Shown piece after piece: positions 14,396 to 26,497 of a stretch of 64,000 bases of DNA. Each line of letters starts with the position of its first letter. The first letter of the stretch is position 1. The stretch lies in NCBI GenBank assembly GCA_003640385.1, contig RCAB01000367.1:1-64000 (forward strand). Direction: 5' to 3'. The stretch is from Setaria digitata (lineage: Eukaryota; Nematoda; Chromadorea; Rhabditida; Setariidae). A model generated the notes under the pieces. The model had not been told where the DNA came from and did not search any database. It worked only from the letters and a program-made list of their open reading frames with translations. Position numbers and translations under genes: made by a program.

Positions 14396-16298
14396 GATGA
14401 TAATAATAATAATATGAATAATAATAATAATAAAATAATTATGTGTGTATATATTTCATGGCATGCAATGATAATGGATGAAAAAAAAAGTAATCATTAG
14501 TCAATAACAATAATGGTATTAATAATCACTATGATGACTACGATAACTGTACTATGGTAGTAATAATAATGGTATTTTCATTGTGGCTGATAATGATAAT
14601 AAATAGAGAAGAAATTTGCCAAATTTTAGATTAAAAATCTCACTGATTGAAACTTTTGTAAAATACAAAACCGTTTTCATGATAAGTTAGCATGTTAAAT
14701 CACTCCCTTTCTGTTACTATTATTACTATTACTACAGCGAAAAGATCAAATTGTCGATTTGAAATTTAAATTTCAAAAAATCAAAGTATTCAAGTATTAT
14801 TCAGTGCTAAAATTTAAAATGGTATGCAATAATCAAAGTTTAACAATCTGTAGATTCTAACATTGGAAGTAAAAACAGAAATGAAATGAAAAAAAAAAAC
14901 TCAAATTTTAATTTCAATTAATCGGATAATAAGTATTGGAAATGGTGTTTTTTTGACGGTTTAATATGCTTCATTTCATTGTTATACGGAGGAAAAGAAA
15001 AGGAATTGAGAGATTTAAAAAAATATATAAATGCTAAATTGAAAGTGCATGAAATTAATCCTGCGCTTATTTTCACAATTCTTTAGGAAACTTTTCAGTT
15101 TACTTACTTTTTAAATTCAAAAATTTTAGTAAATATTTAATGGCTTCAACGAAAATGCTAGAATTAGAAAGGTGCTAATTCATTAAGAAAGAGGATTAGA
15201 AATGAGCAGAAAAAGAAAAACAGTCAATTGGACTTATTTCTCATCAAATTATCGCTGTTTGAAATAAGATAAGCGAAGGTTGCCAAAAGAATCATTAGTA
15301 AAACTGATAAGAAGGAAAAATTCATATTATTGAAATTTTTTTTAAAGAAAAAGGAGCAGAAAAATAAGTCAAAAGTTATTTTAACTACGAATAATGCTAA
15401 TGAAAAGTATTCATTCACTCATAAGATAAAAAAAAATTTTCGTTTTTAAATTTTAAAACAATGAAACTCTCTCATATAATTTATTAGTGCAAATCAAATT
15501 GAATTATACAAAATAGCAATTCTTCAGAGAATCTGAATCCTTCGCCATGGAAATAATCTATCTACTCTAATTAATATCCAAAATTTCAAAAAAAAAAAAA
15601 ATCATAAATGAACAAAATAGAGATGATGAAATGATATCAAAATAATTATTTTTGTTTTGGATAATTTATTAATTACAAATTGGTTTCACAAAAACTGCAG
15701 AAAATTTTACAAATCATACGCATATCTTTGCAAATAAGAAATGTACTAAGAAAAAATGTGAAACAAAAATTTTTTTTCAGCTATAAAATACTTTTTATAG
15801 AATTCACTTCCTTAAAAAAAAAAAAAAAAAAAGAAAACAACAGATGGATATCTCTTGAAAAATGCAAAAAGTTTTGTGATTTTATTTACAGTCCAAAATA
15901 TTTAAAATCGAAAATTTTCGTGCAGAACAATGATTATAGGTGGAAGAGAGAGAGAGAGAGAGAATGAAAAAACTATTTTTAAAAATTCATAAATGTCTAA
16001 GTCTAAATTTTTTCCAATTAGACTTAAAATGAAATCATGCCATCTGAAATGCCTTTTTTTTTCTCCAACCATCATCATCGTCCCATTCTCCTTCTTCTTC
16101 TTCTTCTTGACAATTCATAATTTGTAAAAGGAAAAAAGAGAGAAAAAAAACAGATGCATAATAAATAATCAGAAAAAAAAAAAAACTATTTAAAAGTTTT
16201 TATCGTAAAATAAAATTTGTGAAATGATTAAATAATTAGAAAATGAAATGAAAATATATAACAAAATATCAAAAAGATTCCCTTTTTTTTTCTCTCCT

Positions 16299-16353
<55 letters not shown>

Positions 16354-18327
16354 GTTGCCCTTTCTGTTTCATATCTAATTACGTCAAACGAAACATTTCC
16401 ACTTATTTGTTATCAATTTGATTATTTAATTATCAATTACTTTTATTCATTTAATATTTGCAATTTTTTTTTTCCAAAATTCTCTTCCTCCTTTCTAAGT
16501 TCTCTTTTTTTTTTATTTAACTTTTTCTTTCTGCTATCCATCCATCCCATTCATTCATCCATCCCAATTGTCTAAAATCAATTCTTCGGTGAAACACAAA
16601 ATTTTTGCTATTAGATGTAAACAAGCTAATCTAGTTTACCCTCACATTACCAAAAAGTAATCAATGATGACAGTTGCTTCGGGGAAATAAAAATTGTACG
16701 AAAAACAGCCCGCGGGTAGGGGTAATGAAGAAAAAGGGAGGGGAACTTTTGATGATGATGATGATGATGATGAAAATGAAGGAATCAAGATATTGGGCAT
16801 CATGTTTAGCAGCTAAACTATTCCACTTTTTAAGATAAAATATTGAATCATTTTTTGCTCTATTCATTTTCATTTTCACTTAGAGTCTAAAATTTGAGAT
16901 AAATATAATTCGTAAATGGTTTTAGTTTAAATATCAATTCTTTTCATTTCTTTTTTTTTTTTTCCTTTTTTTCATATTTAATTTACAAAAGAAAATGCGA
17001 TAAAAAGCATAGAAAGAAAAATATAAATGATAAAAAACTTTATTTAAATAAATTAGCGGAAAAGGAAAAAAAAAAGCAAAAGAAATGCTAGACCAAGAAG
17101 ATATAAGAATGAATTAAGAAAAAATAGAAAAGACGAAAAGAAAATTAATGAGATCAAAATCAGTTCATTTTTCTAATGCTACTGCGTAATATAATAATGA
17201 TGGAAGAAGTAAAATTGGTTTCAATTATTGGTAAATTATGAGCAATTCATATTTTTTTACCAAGTTTTTTTTTTATATTTTTTTGTTTCAGTAATAAAAA
17301 GAAAAAAAAAAATTGAATAAAAATTTAGGTAACAGAGAAGAATGTGCATGAATTTCCTAGATGAATCTTACGATAATTTTTTTTTTTTTGCTTTTTTTTT
17401 TTGCAAAATTTATTATTAAAATCTATGTTACAATTAATAGCACTATGAAGTGAAGTATGAGGATATTTCTCTTTTTATTTCATAAATTAATAAATGATCA
17501 CTGTTTTCTTTTCTTTTAAAACTAATTTTGAATATACTGGAACTAGAATACTTTGAAACTAAGCAACGATTGCTTCCTGGATAAATTAATAGAATGTATA
17601 GATAAACAACAGCTTATCAAGTACAACAAAACGAATCACTCATCATTATCATTGTGGAGCTTAAGAGTTAATTACTGTGGTATATTATTTTCTTTTTTGT
17701 TTCATTTTCTGGAATAGTTAAAAAAAAAAATCACAGTTTTACATATAAATACTGATAATAATTCGTGATTCTTCCCTTGTCAGTAATTATTAATCAATGG
17801 ATGTTAATAAACGAATATTTGAGAGAGAAGAAAAAAAAAAAAAAAAAAAAAGGAAAGGAAAATAACAATTAAAAATGGAAGAAAGAAAGAAAGAGAATTT
17901 CTAACCTTTAAGTCTTGATGATTTACCACAAAACTTGCAAACATATGGCTTGAGTGCGGTATGAACGGATCGATGTTCCGCTAAATTAGACCGGAATCGG
18001 AATGCTTTACCGCAAATTTCACAAATGAATGCTTTATCGGTATGAAACATATGCTGATGTTGTTGGAGTAATTTTTGACTAGCAAAAGTTTTTGGACATA
18101 AATTGCAGGTAATCTCGTGAACCTGAGATGATAATATACCACCAAGGGAATTTGAATGAGTTGATAAAATAATTCCAGAAGATGGTGGTGGTATTGATAC
18201 TCCTCCTCCTGTTGTTGTTGTTGTTTTTGTTGTTGTTGCTGTTGTTGCTGCTGTTGTTGTCGTTGTTGTTCCTGATGATGATGATGATGATACTGGTGAT
18301 GGTGATGGTGATGCTGATACTTGATGA

Positions 18328-18358
<31 letters not shown>

Positions 18359-18743
18359 GATGATGATGATGATTCTGCTGCTGCTGCTGCTGCCGCTGCT
18401 GCTGCTGTTGTTGTTGTTGTTGTTGTTGTTGTTGATGATGATGATGTTGATGCTGCAACTGTTGGATGGCACTTACTGCTACTGCTGCAGCATTAGTAGT
18501 ACTAACAGCAACCTTATTGTCTCCGCCTTCGGGCGTTGTTGTCGTTTGTAGCACAGTATTACTACAACTATTACTACTACCACTATTATTTCTGCTATTA
18601 CTACTCCGAATCGCATTAGCAGCTGCTGCAGCTGCTGTTGCAACTGCTGCAGCTGCAGATACCGATGCAGGTAATGCAGTTGATGATGATGATGGTGGTG
18701 ATGATGTTGATATTGAAATTGGTGATAAACTGTTTCCACTCAT
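1217..18743 (-). CDS. C2H2 zinc-finger protein with coiled-coil tail, 7 exons, 585 aa
   Basis: Probable nuclear DNA-binding regulator. Exons in transcript order: 18743-17906, 9509-9427, 9198-9088, 8950-8830, 4151-3960, 2510-2281, 1399-1217; every junction is GT-AG and all phases close to 585 residues. Residues 1-210 are low complexity (Ser/Thr, Ala run, Gln and His runs). Finger 1 is C213/C216/H229/H234, finger 2 C241/C244/H257/H261, finger 3 C269/C272/H285/H289 (split by the 8.4 kb first intron). After a charged linker, finger 4 is C439/C442/H455/H460, split by another intron. Residues about 500-580 are heptad-like (e.g. TRVGRLEKQLEMALNSIY), suggesting self-association. The start ATG has A at -3 and is the only one that keeps the whole Ser-rich N-terminus. 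The layout recalls nematode multi-finger regulators such as SYD-9, but that is memory only and no ortholog is claimed. Gene model is firm; target genes are unknown. Confidence 0.85.
2281..2510 (-). CDS. Zinc-finger gene exon 6 (second half of finger 4, coiled-coil start)
   Basis: 230 nt, phase 1 to 0, acceptor ATTTTTAG, donor CAA|GTACGT. It encodes SSLQVHMTLNH, which completes finger 4, then a Cys/Ser-rich linker and VHQEIKEIKSMIGELRSAQ, the start of the predicted coiled coil. Confidence 0.83.
2511..3959 (-). other. Intron 5 of the zinc-finger gene
   Basis: 1.45 kb intron splitting finger 4. The part at 2520-3190 is dense in TTATCA/TGATAA hexamers. A 22-bp unit is duplicated at 3208-3251. 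No coding exon seen. Confidence 0.6.
3960..4151 (-). CDS. Zinc-finger gene exon 5 (first half of finger 4)
   Basis: 192 nt, phase 1 to 1, acceptor CTTTTTAG, donor AAAG|GTTTG. It ends TQCPECGKHFRK, the Cys half of finger 4. Reading on into the intron would add about 20 residues to a stop, so intron retention would make a shorter protein without finger 4 or the coiled coil. Confidence 0.83.
4152..8829 (-). other. Intron 4 of the zinc-finger gene
   Basis: 4.7 kb of AT-rich DNA with A/T homopolymers, a 49/53-bp imperfect duplication at 4721-4828 and a short GAT/GAC trinucleotide tract near 7945-8005. ORFs here are homopolymer-driven. No supported exon. Confidence 0.6.
8830..8950 (-). CDS. Zinc-finger gene exon 4 (acidic linker)
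   Basis: 121 nt, phase 0 to 1, acceptor TTTTTCAG, donor CACG|GTTAG. It encodes EAMDDENEKGRSIFMSLGLD... and an acidic SPEEES patch; possibly an activation or interaction segment (inference from composition only). Confidence 0.78.
9088..9198 (-). CDS. Zinc-finger gene exon 3 (linker)
   Basis: 111 nt, phase 0 to 0, acceptor TTATAG, donor GAT|GTAAT. It encodes GKKSVKDPAAVDFLEKSMIV..., a charged linker with no recognised domain. Being phase-neutral, it could be skipped without a frameshift. Confidence 0.78.
9427..9509 (-). CDS. Zinc-finger gene exon 2 (completes finger 3)
   Basis: 83 nt between a TTTTCAG acceptor and an AAAAAG|GTTTGC donor, phase 1 to 0. It encodes NLTKHILKHHKQEQNAYIGK..., giving the two histidines missing from finger 3 of exon 1, which fixes the junction over the 8.4 kb intron. 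Confidence 0.85.
14265..14440. repeat. AAT/GAT trinucleotide microsatellite
   Basis: Runs of AAT, GAT and GATAAT interrupted by single substitutions. Translated it gives Asn/Asp runs with no protein meaning. Confidence 0.85.
16295..16350. repeat. CT dinucleotide microsatellite
   Basis: Near-perfect (CT)n tract of about 50 bp inside intron 1 of the zinc-finger gene. Confidence 0.9.
17906..18743 (-). CDS. Zinc-finger gene exon 1 (start, low-complexity N-terminus, fingers 1-2 and half of 3)
   Basis: 838 nt beginning at ATG 18743 and ending in phase 1 at an AAAG|GTTAG donor. It encodes MSGNSLSPIS..., an Ala-rich run, a Gln run interrupted by Arg, a His run and a Thr run, then fingers 1 and 2 and the Cys pair of finger 3. 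The CAG/CAT/CAA repeats leave all frames open here, so several overlapping long ORFs on both strands are artefacts. Confidence 0.88.
18190..18460 (-). repeat. Coding CAN trinucleotide repeats (Gln/His/Thr runs)
   Basis: Imperfect CAA/CAG/CAT/ACA triplets in exon 1 of the zinc-finger gene, encoding consecutive Gln, His and Thr stretches. Such tracts usually vary in length between individuals. Confidence 0.85.
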
Positions 18744-19675
18744 TGTTTTTACTTTTTCTTCCTCTATTATGATTATTAGTATTATTAGTATTAGTATTAT
18801 TGTTATGGCTGTTACAGTTGATGTTATTGCTATTGCTCTTGTTGTTTGTTGTTGTTGTTGTTACAATTCACCGTTTTCAGTTTGAAAATAACTAATAATA
18901 TTTTTTCTCTTTCTTATTTTCCTCCCTTCTTCTACCTTTTGTTTGCTTGTTTACTGTGCTGCTGTTGTTGTTTCCCCTTTTATTTATTTATTTATTTACT
19001 TTTGCGTTGTTTTTATATTATTTTGTGATTAATTGATAGGATGGAGAAATTAATTCCGTACGGTATAAAACCGATTCTCTTCCGAATAAGAAATTCTTCG
19101 GATGGGATCACCAAAAATAAAAATTATTTGTCAATTTTCCAATTCACAACAATAACAATACATCCAATCGTCGTCGTCGTCTTTTAATGGTAATACAGCC
19201 AATAATATAGTAATAATTATATAAGATGTTGTTGTTGTTGATGATGATGATGACAATAATAAATAATTTAGCATCACTGAAAATAACAATAATTTTTTTT
19301 TTTTTTTTCTTCTGTACATATGCACAAAAAGGACAAAAAATGAGTTACAAAGAAATGAAATTTCAAAAAAAAAAAAAAAAAAAAATGGAAAGCAAAGAAA
19401 TTACAAGATACTACTGTTGAGGATAGTTCTGAAATGATAATAGTCATAATGGTAATGATAGTGATAATGATGATGAACTTTTCTACTCTTTATTCTTTTT
19501 CCTCTTTTTTTCTTTTTGTATTTTTAAAATAACTACATTACTAGAAGAAATGAATGCGATGAATTGTAGAGGATAAAAAAAAAAAAAAAGGAAGCACACC
19601 TTGTTTGTATATACCGATGTATTTCTTACAAAATTACATTTTATAATTGTGAAATATATGACAGACAGAGACAGA

Positions 19676-19677
<2 letters not shown>

Positions 19678-19706
<29 letters not shown>
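19678..19706. repeat. AC dinucleotide microsatellite
   Basis: Perfect (AC)n of about 28 bp. Confidence 0.9.
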
Positions 19707-19707
<1 letters not shown>

Positions 19708-20932
19708 TTGTTATATGCCTACAAATACAAAACTTTTCACTATTTCACCGTCTTCCCGAAATGTACAATGACAAACGGGTGACACGGTTGACATGTTTTC
19801 TCCTTGATGGACGAAAGTTTTGTGAAAGATTTCGGAATATTTTGGTGTTAGTTGCTGATTAGAAATCCTTTTTCTCCTGTCGTTTTCCATCTTCATTTCC
19901 CATCTCTTATTTGTTATCCGCAGTAACAGTACTTGATGATGATGATGATAATGATAATAATAATAGTAATTAATAATAATAATAACAATATTAATAATAA
20001 TAACAATAATAATAATAATAAATGTATTGTATCGAAAATGAAAGCTTCAGAGATAAGAAAAAAAAAGAAGGAAGATTTATTCTTATAGCAACAACAGTAA
20101 TGATGTTAACAACAAAAATAGCAAAAACAACAGCTATAACTTCTGCTCCATTTATTTATAACTGTTACAAAAATTTGAAATAATAAAAATTTAGTTAATG
20201 ATTAGTGCAATATTTCATTGATAAATTTTCAACTATATAAGTGAAATAAGATAAAATGAAATAATCGACAACTTATTTTGAAAAAGAAAAGAGGAGAGGG
20301 GAAGGGAAAGGACAAAAATTTAAATTACACAAAACTTTTCTGGATATTTTGAAGGTTAATTAAAAAATATTACAAAAGAAAAAAAAAACATTTGTTAATG
20401 GCGATGATGATGGTAATAATAGTTAAAATAATAATAATAATAACAATAATAATAATAATGATAATAATTATAATTATAATGATAGTTATAATGATGATGA
20501 TATGAATAAGATAAGATGATGAGATGAGATGGACTGAAGTGGAAAAACTGTTCTTTCAAATAATCTTTACTCAATTCCATTCCTTTCTTTTTTTTTTTTT
20601 TTCACCTTCTTCTTTTCTGTTTCCTTTTTGTTACCTTTTGTTAAAAATTTTTCAACTTCAAAATATTTATTGATCAATTTAAATGAGTGAAATGAAAAAA
20701 GAAAAGGAAACAAAACATAGGTAAGGAAGGTTAGAATTTAATAGCTAATTAAATCAAAAGCAAACAAACAAATAAACAAAGAGAGGGCAGCTAAAGTGAC
20801 AAAATACTGCCATGGCTAAATTGCAAAAAAGTAAGTTTTAATTTTTCGTTTTTTTTTCCAAAAAATTCAAATAAATTAGACTAGATTAAATTTTATAATT
20901 ATATATATTAAATTTATGTTAAAAATTTTGCC

Positions 20933-20935
<3 letters not shown>

Positions 20936-20971
<36 letters not shown>
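20936..20971. repeat. AT dinucleotide microsatellite
   Basis: Perfect (AT)18. Confidence 0.9.
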
Positions 20972-20974
<3 letters not shown>

Positions 20975-21080
20975 TTTATTTTCCAAACCGATTTATTGCC
21001 ACATATGAAAGTGAATGATGTCATGCAAGTTTTCCCATCATTTTTATTATGTCAAAATAATAATGATAGCATATAAATAA

Positions 21081-21128
21081 ATGCATGCATGCAGTATACA
21101 TGCATACATGCATGCATGCATGCATGCT
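21081..21128. repeat. GCAT tetranucleotide repeat
   Basis: Alternating purine-pyrimidine ATGC/CATG repeat with one interruption (GCAGTATA). It is self-complementary, so it can form cruciform or Z-like structures. Confidence 0.85.
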
Positions 21129-22557
21129 AGTAATTATAATTAAATTAAATATTTCTAATATAATTATTAACAAAAAAGAACGAATAACAATTACCAGCAT
21201 TATCTCATAGAATTAGGCTAAATAATGAGTGAAAATAAAGGAAGTTGTGAAGCAAATATGATACCAAAAAGTAAATACCTTAACAGTAAATAGTATTAAT
21301 TAAATACTAATAATTAACAGTTTCTGAATAGTTCTTTCTTTCTCTTTTTTTTTTTTCTTTTTTCCCACCACTTTTTTTTTTCAATTTTCTATTTTTTTGC
21401 ATTCATTCCATAAATATTTCATGCAATTCTCGAAATGACAATATTTGTTTTATAATAGGTATTGTTAGATTTCTTAATTTTATATAATTTTCTTACTTCA
21501 TTTTTCCTTTTCCTCTTCAATTTTTTCCATTTCTCTGTTCCATCATATCGTTTTTTTTTTCTCTCTCTCTCTCTTTTTCATACTATTTTTCTTTATTTTA
21601 CTTTTATTTTTTTTACGGTTGAATAGCATTTTTGTTTATTTTATCGAAATGAAAATTAGTAGCAAAATTTAGAGAAACAATTAATGAAAGGAATAATTAC
21701 CAGATTTGTAAAGGTTTCACATTGCTTTTTAATTTATCATCCTATAGCACACTTTTTATTTTTCAATTTTTTGATAAACAATACTTTGAAAATGTCTAAT
21801 CTCGTATTAGGATGATTAGAATTTGTCTGGCTTGGATAAACATTGCAACGATCTTATTGAATTGAAAAATTTTTAACACTAAATTAAATGTGTTATATTT
21901 TGGGGGATATAAACTATTCTAACACTGACTATTATTGGCCAAATGTATCATTCATTTATTGTAAAAACAGGCCAATATCATTTATCCCAATGTAACAGCA
22001 ATATTTACAACAACATTAACACTAGCAACAACAATAAAAACAACGACAACAATAACAAATAACGATAACAATAAGAATGGCTGAACGAAACCACAACATC
22101 AACAACAACGATAACAGTGCAACTTAAAAACTTCAACATAAACAATAGCTGTGTTAATAGTAGCAGTACTAATATTCATTGCTACTGATATTATCAATAT
22201 TATTATTACTATGATGATATAAATAATATTTGTAATGGTAATAATATTACTGGTAATAACAATATTATTAATAGTAATGATGATATTATTAATAATAGTA
22301 AAATAGTATTATTATTACAAATGGCATTGCTATTTTCCCCTGGATAAAAATAGCTGTAAAAATCTGGCAAATCAAGAAGCGATCTTTTCGGGATACTTAA
22401 GATCAGGAATAATAAAATAATCAATATTAGAAAAAAAAAATTGACAAAAATGTTGAATGGTTGAATAAAGATAAAAAATATTTCAAAATACTAGACTAAT
22501 ACTTGCCGCTGTTAAATTTAGGAGTAAAATGTTTGGTGAACTGGTTTGAAAATTCAT

Positions 22558-22620
22558 AGGTTAGTCAGTTAGTCTGTCAGTTAGTTAGTTGATTAGTTAG
22601 TTAGTTAGTAAGTTATTTAG
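22558..22620. repeat. TTAG tetranucleotide repeat
   Basis: About 60 bp of TTAG units with substitutions (GTCAG, GTCTG, GATTAG), directly bordering the GC-richer block that starts near 22620. Confidence 0.85.
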
Positions 22621-22621
22621 C

Positions 22622-22825
22622 ATGCTAGACAAACCAAATAGGGACAACACCGATACGCGTTATTCGTTGAGATATAAGAGAAAAATGGACGAGAACAGGA
22701 CAGATGCATGGAAAAAGGGACAAGCTTTAGCCTATAGGCCACAAGGCACAAATATATTTGTACCAAAGATCGATACAGGACTACTTCTGAAGGGCTTCTG
22801 GTACCTTCTTGCCTGTCAACCATAG
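22622..22825 (+). other. Unassigned 67-codon ORF
   Basis: An ATG-initiated ORF encoding MLDKPNRDNTDTRYSLRYKR... and ending GFWYLLACQP. Unlike most ORFs nearby it is not built from homopolymer or triplet repeats, and it sits at the left edge of a GC-richer repeat block. No family is recognised and no splice partners are obvious. It may be chance coding in the repeat island or a remnant of a mobile element. Confidence 0.2.
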
Positions 22826-22859
22826 CCAACATTACGAGTATTATGTATTGAACAATCAT

Positions 22860-23420
22860 AGACATGAGAAGAGAGATAGGAGAGTAAGGAAGGAGCTGGT
22901 GGAAATCGAGAAAAGCGGGAGAGATAAATTACCGCGGACAGTGGCATGGAAATCACGGAAGACGAGACAGATGAATTACCGCGTAGAGGTGGAATGGAAA
23001 ACAAGAAACGTAGAACTGAGGTGTAGAAATCGAGAGAAGCGAAATCGATGAATTACCGAAGAGAATGAAACGAAAATCGCGAAACAAACATGACAGATAA
23101 ATTACCGCGGTGAAGTAGAGTGGAAATCGAGAAAGAACGAGAAGAAGAAGAGATGAGTTACCGCGGAGAAGTGAAACGAAAATCTGAGCTAAGAATCGGT
23201 TAGAAATTGCAAAACGATGAGAAAAATAAATTAGCACGATAAGTAATTGGAAAAAAAAAATAAACCGAAACTGGCAGATGAAATGGATTACACCGCGGCA
23301 AATGGGATAGAAGTCGCGAAAGACCGGGACCGCGGAGTTGAGGATCCAGGAAAGAGGAGGAACTGAATTATCCCGGAGAGAAGCGGAATGGAAAATGGCG
23401 AGAAGAGAGGAAAAGAGCAT
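22860..23420. repeat. Divergent GC-richer minisatellite with conserved core
   Basis: The 15-base core GATRARTTACCGCGG recurs at 22923, 22970, 23047, 23096 and 23153, with weaker copies near 23226, 23282 and 23365. Each is followed by a GTGGAATGGAAATC-like segment and then a GAGAAAG/GCGAAAG-like segment. Spacing is about 47-77 bp. Open frames on both strands (for example 22953-23486 minus) show the same periodicity and are not taken as genes. Confidence 0.7.
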
Positions 23421-25929
23421 AAGAAGCACAGAACTCAGAACAGACAAAATTTGATTGGACTTCGAGAAAACGATGACGACCATCATTGAGTCAAGACTAA
23501 AACGAAACTAACCCTGGCTATTAGTAACTGCTACTACTACTACTACTATTACTGCTATCTGACTGTCATACAGCTACTATATCCCTATTATCATCATTAT
23601 CATTGTTATTATCATAATAATAACAACTATTTAATATTATTTTCATTATTGTTATTATTGCAAAATTTACCAGCTGCCTTTAACAATTTTTAGCATTTTC
23701 TACGCATTATCTTTTTACTTACAAAATGAACCAATGAGGAAAAAAAAAAACAATGCTTAAGTGAACTATATACATATATATATAAATTAAATTTGTAAAT
23801 TTGTAATTAATATATATATAAGTGTTTTATATATATTTCTCCATCTATATATACATATATATATATATTAATTACAAATTTACAAAAAAGAAAAAATTCA
23901 AATTTATATTTTTCAGTATTCTCACGAAAAAGAGATGGAGAACGAAAACAAAAAAAAAAAAAAGAAAGAAAGAAAGAAAAGAAAAGAAAAGAAATAATTT
24001 TGATAAATAATAAGTACTACATAAATAAAATTTTTCTTGATAATTAAAAAGCAAGCATATGTCTATGAAAAAAGTTTTGTATATAGATGTAAAAAAAAAA
24101 AAAAAAAAAAAGAGAAAAAAGCGAAATTAATTCGTAAACAAAGATTTTTATCAATAATTACTTATTTCCTATTTTTCTTTCGTTATGAAGGAAGATTTAT
24201 ATAATAAATAATAGTTTAAATGATTTAATGATCGCAGCAAATATAATAGTTTTTATTACAAAAAAGAAAAAAAATGATTATTCATTTATCCTTTTTTTTT
24301 TTTCGTGAAAAAAAAAAGCACTAGAATAAAGAGGAAATATTGAAAATAAACTAAATTTTCATCGAGATTTCGTCGAGAAAAATGATAAACTTCATTTTGC
24401 TTTTATCAGTAATTGCTGTACGGTAAAAATTGTAAACTTGAATTTAATTTTTTTTTTTTTCCTTCTGGCTATCACTAAATTAAAATGCTCTTACATTCAA
24501 AATTAAATTGTAAAAAATGTGCAAAAATTTCAAATGATTTTTATCAAACTGTTGAAAAAAAAAAATAAAAAAAATTACTCATTGAGAATGGAGGCCTGAA
24601 GAAAAAGAAAAAAAAAACGCCTGTTGGCTAGCAATTATTTAAACTGGACCTAGAATAAAAGGCCTAGGATATCATCAAAATACCACATTTTACTGCTAAT
24701 TTATAAATTAAAAAAGAAAAAAGTGAAAAAAAAAAAAAAAAAAAAGGAGAAAAATCGTCACAAAATTAGTCTCCAACGGTTAATTTTCCAAAAAAAAAAA
24801 AAAAAAAAAGTAAAGAAAAGAGAAAAAACCATTTTCTGTAAACTGAAATTATTTGAAGTAGTCAAAATTTCACATTGATATGCTGCGCCAAATAATCCCA
24901 CTGTACGCCAGATAACAGCGCCATAAACGCCAGATGTCACCTTATTTGAGGGATTTTTGGTGATTAAATTTTTCTGTTCTATTTATCTGATAATATTCTC
25001 GAAACACTGATTATTTATTTATTTTATCTGATTATTGAAATATGATTGTAACAATTTCAATATACAAATGAATTCTTCAATTTCTTTTCATTTTTCTTTT
25101 TTCTTTTTTTAATTAAGCAATCCCAGTACAATAAATTTTTCAATTTCTTTTTTTATTTTATTTTATTTTTTATACTTTTTTTTTTTTTTTTAACTAAACA
25201 ATCTCAATGATATGATTAATGATTAAATTTTTCCCTTTCCTCTTGGCTTCTCCTTTTTCTTCTTCCCTTTCCCTCTCGTTCTTTTTTTTTTTTTTTGAGT
25301 TCAATTTATTCAGTTACAATGGAATAAATAGCCAATCTACTACCTTCATGACACTTACTACTTGGCTCTTTTTCTCTTTTTTTTTTTTTTTTTTTTTCTA
25401 CAATAAAATACCTACCTATTTTTAAAATAACTTGGCACTTTTTCTCTTCTTTTCAAAACTTTTTCAACTTCTTTCAATTCATCTCACTAATTGTAGTAAC
25501 ACGCTAAAGTATTAATTATTTATAAGACACAAGAGGGAAGGGGAGGGGGGGAAGGAGATAAGGGAGGGAAAAACGACAAAAACAAAAAACACAACAAAAT
25601 GATTGAAATAAATACAAAATAATTTATACAAATTATAATTATATCATTTTTATTAGAAAAAAAAAAAAAAAAAAAACGAAATAAACTTTTTTTTTTAAAT
25701 TTTGTTACACAATAAAAACAGTGCAAGGAAAAATGAAAAAAAATATCACTCAGTTATCAATGAACAAATCATTTTCTCCTACTCTTTCTTTTTCATCTCA
25801 ATCTAAGCGTACAAACTTCTTATTTATTTATTTATTTATTTTCTTTAAATAGAAAAAAATAAAATAAAATAAAAATCGTAAAGTAAGCTAAGGGAAGGAA
25901 GAAGCGAAATAAGTGAGAAGATCAATAAA
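23421..25929. other. AT-rich intergenic DNA
   Basis: Homopolymers, triplet tracts (CTA near 23531-23550, ATT near 23590-23655) and TA-rich patches at 23770-23870. A small GC-richer patch at 24885-24945 contains CGCCAGAT twice. No supported gene. Confidence 0.5.
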
Positions 25930-26020
25930 ATGTAGAAGAGAGGAATGCCTAAGCTTGTGGTGTTACTTATGGTCTCACTAGGTCTAGGTCTAACTGGCCA
26001 TGCATAGTTGTGAATTGTAT

Positions 26021-26040
26021 AGCCTAAGCCTAAGCCTAAG
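26021..26040. repeat. Interstitial telomere-like repeat (GCCTAA)3
   Basis: Three perfect tandem copies of GCCTAA at 26022-26039, the complement of the nematode telomere unit TTAGGC. It lies about 100 bp left of a very long TG tract and within a patch also rich in GGTCTA and CTAG. Confidence 0.75.
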
Positions 26041-26141
26041 GAGTAATTGCGCGACCAAATGTATATATATACATGTGTATATGTCTGTTGTGTGAATTGT
26101 AGGACATAACAATATTCTATCGTAGTATGTAATAGTATGTA

Positions 26142-26497
<356 letters not shown>

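Larger units (their letters stand above)
9510..17905 (-). other. Intron 1 of the zinc-finger gene (8.4 kb)
   Basis: Long AT-rich first intron placed inside the third finger. It holds the AAT/GAT microsatellite at 14265-14440, GA tracts near 13886-13910 and 15946-15962, the CT tract at 16300-16350, and an imperfect internal repeat at 10940-11120. Long first introns often carry enhancers; none can be identified by eye. Confidence 0.6.
18744..22557. other. Zinc-finger gene 5' flank, microsatellite-rich
   Basis: The presumed promoter side of the zinc-finger gene. It contains GTT/ATT triplet runs (18770-18870), a GC-richer patch with an imperfect TTCCGAA/TTCGGA hairpin at 19060-19110, an AC tract, AAT/ATG tracts near 19935-20025 and 20395-20500, and ACA-type triplets near 22010-22125. 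A 61-codon minus-strand ORF at 19711-19896 is not low complexity but matches nothing I know. No gene is supported. Confidence 0.5.

Noticed and set aside
14267..14500. Asn/Asp-rich ORF
   Set aside because: Product of the AAT/GAT microsatellite in an intron.
17981..18885. Several overlapping ORFs rich in His, Gln, Ile, Val, Leu, Asp or Met on both strands
   Set aside because: Shadow frames of the CAN/GTT triplet repeats in exon 1 and the flank of the zinc-finger gene; only the frame with the C2H2 motifs is real.
19711..19896. 61-codon minus-strand ORF (MKMENDRRKRISNQQLTPKY...)
   Set aside because: Not low complexity, but too short, with no family match and no clear splice partners; kept only as a note in the flank description.
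22953..23486. 177-codon minus-strand ORF
   Set aside because: Its peptide repeats with the period of the minisatellite and lacks any domain; an open frame in a GC-richer repeat.
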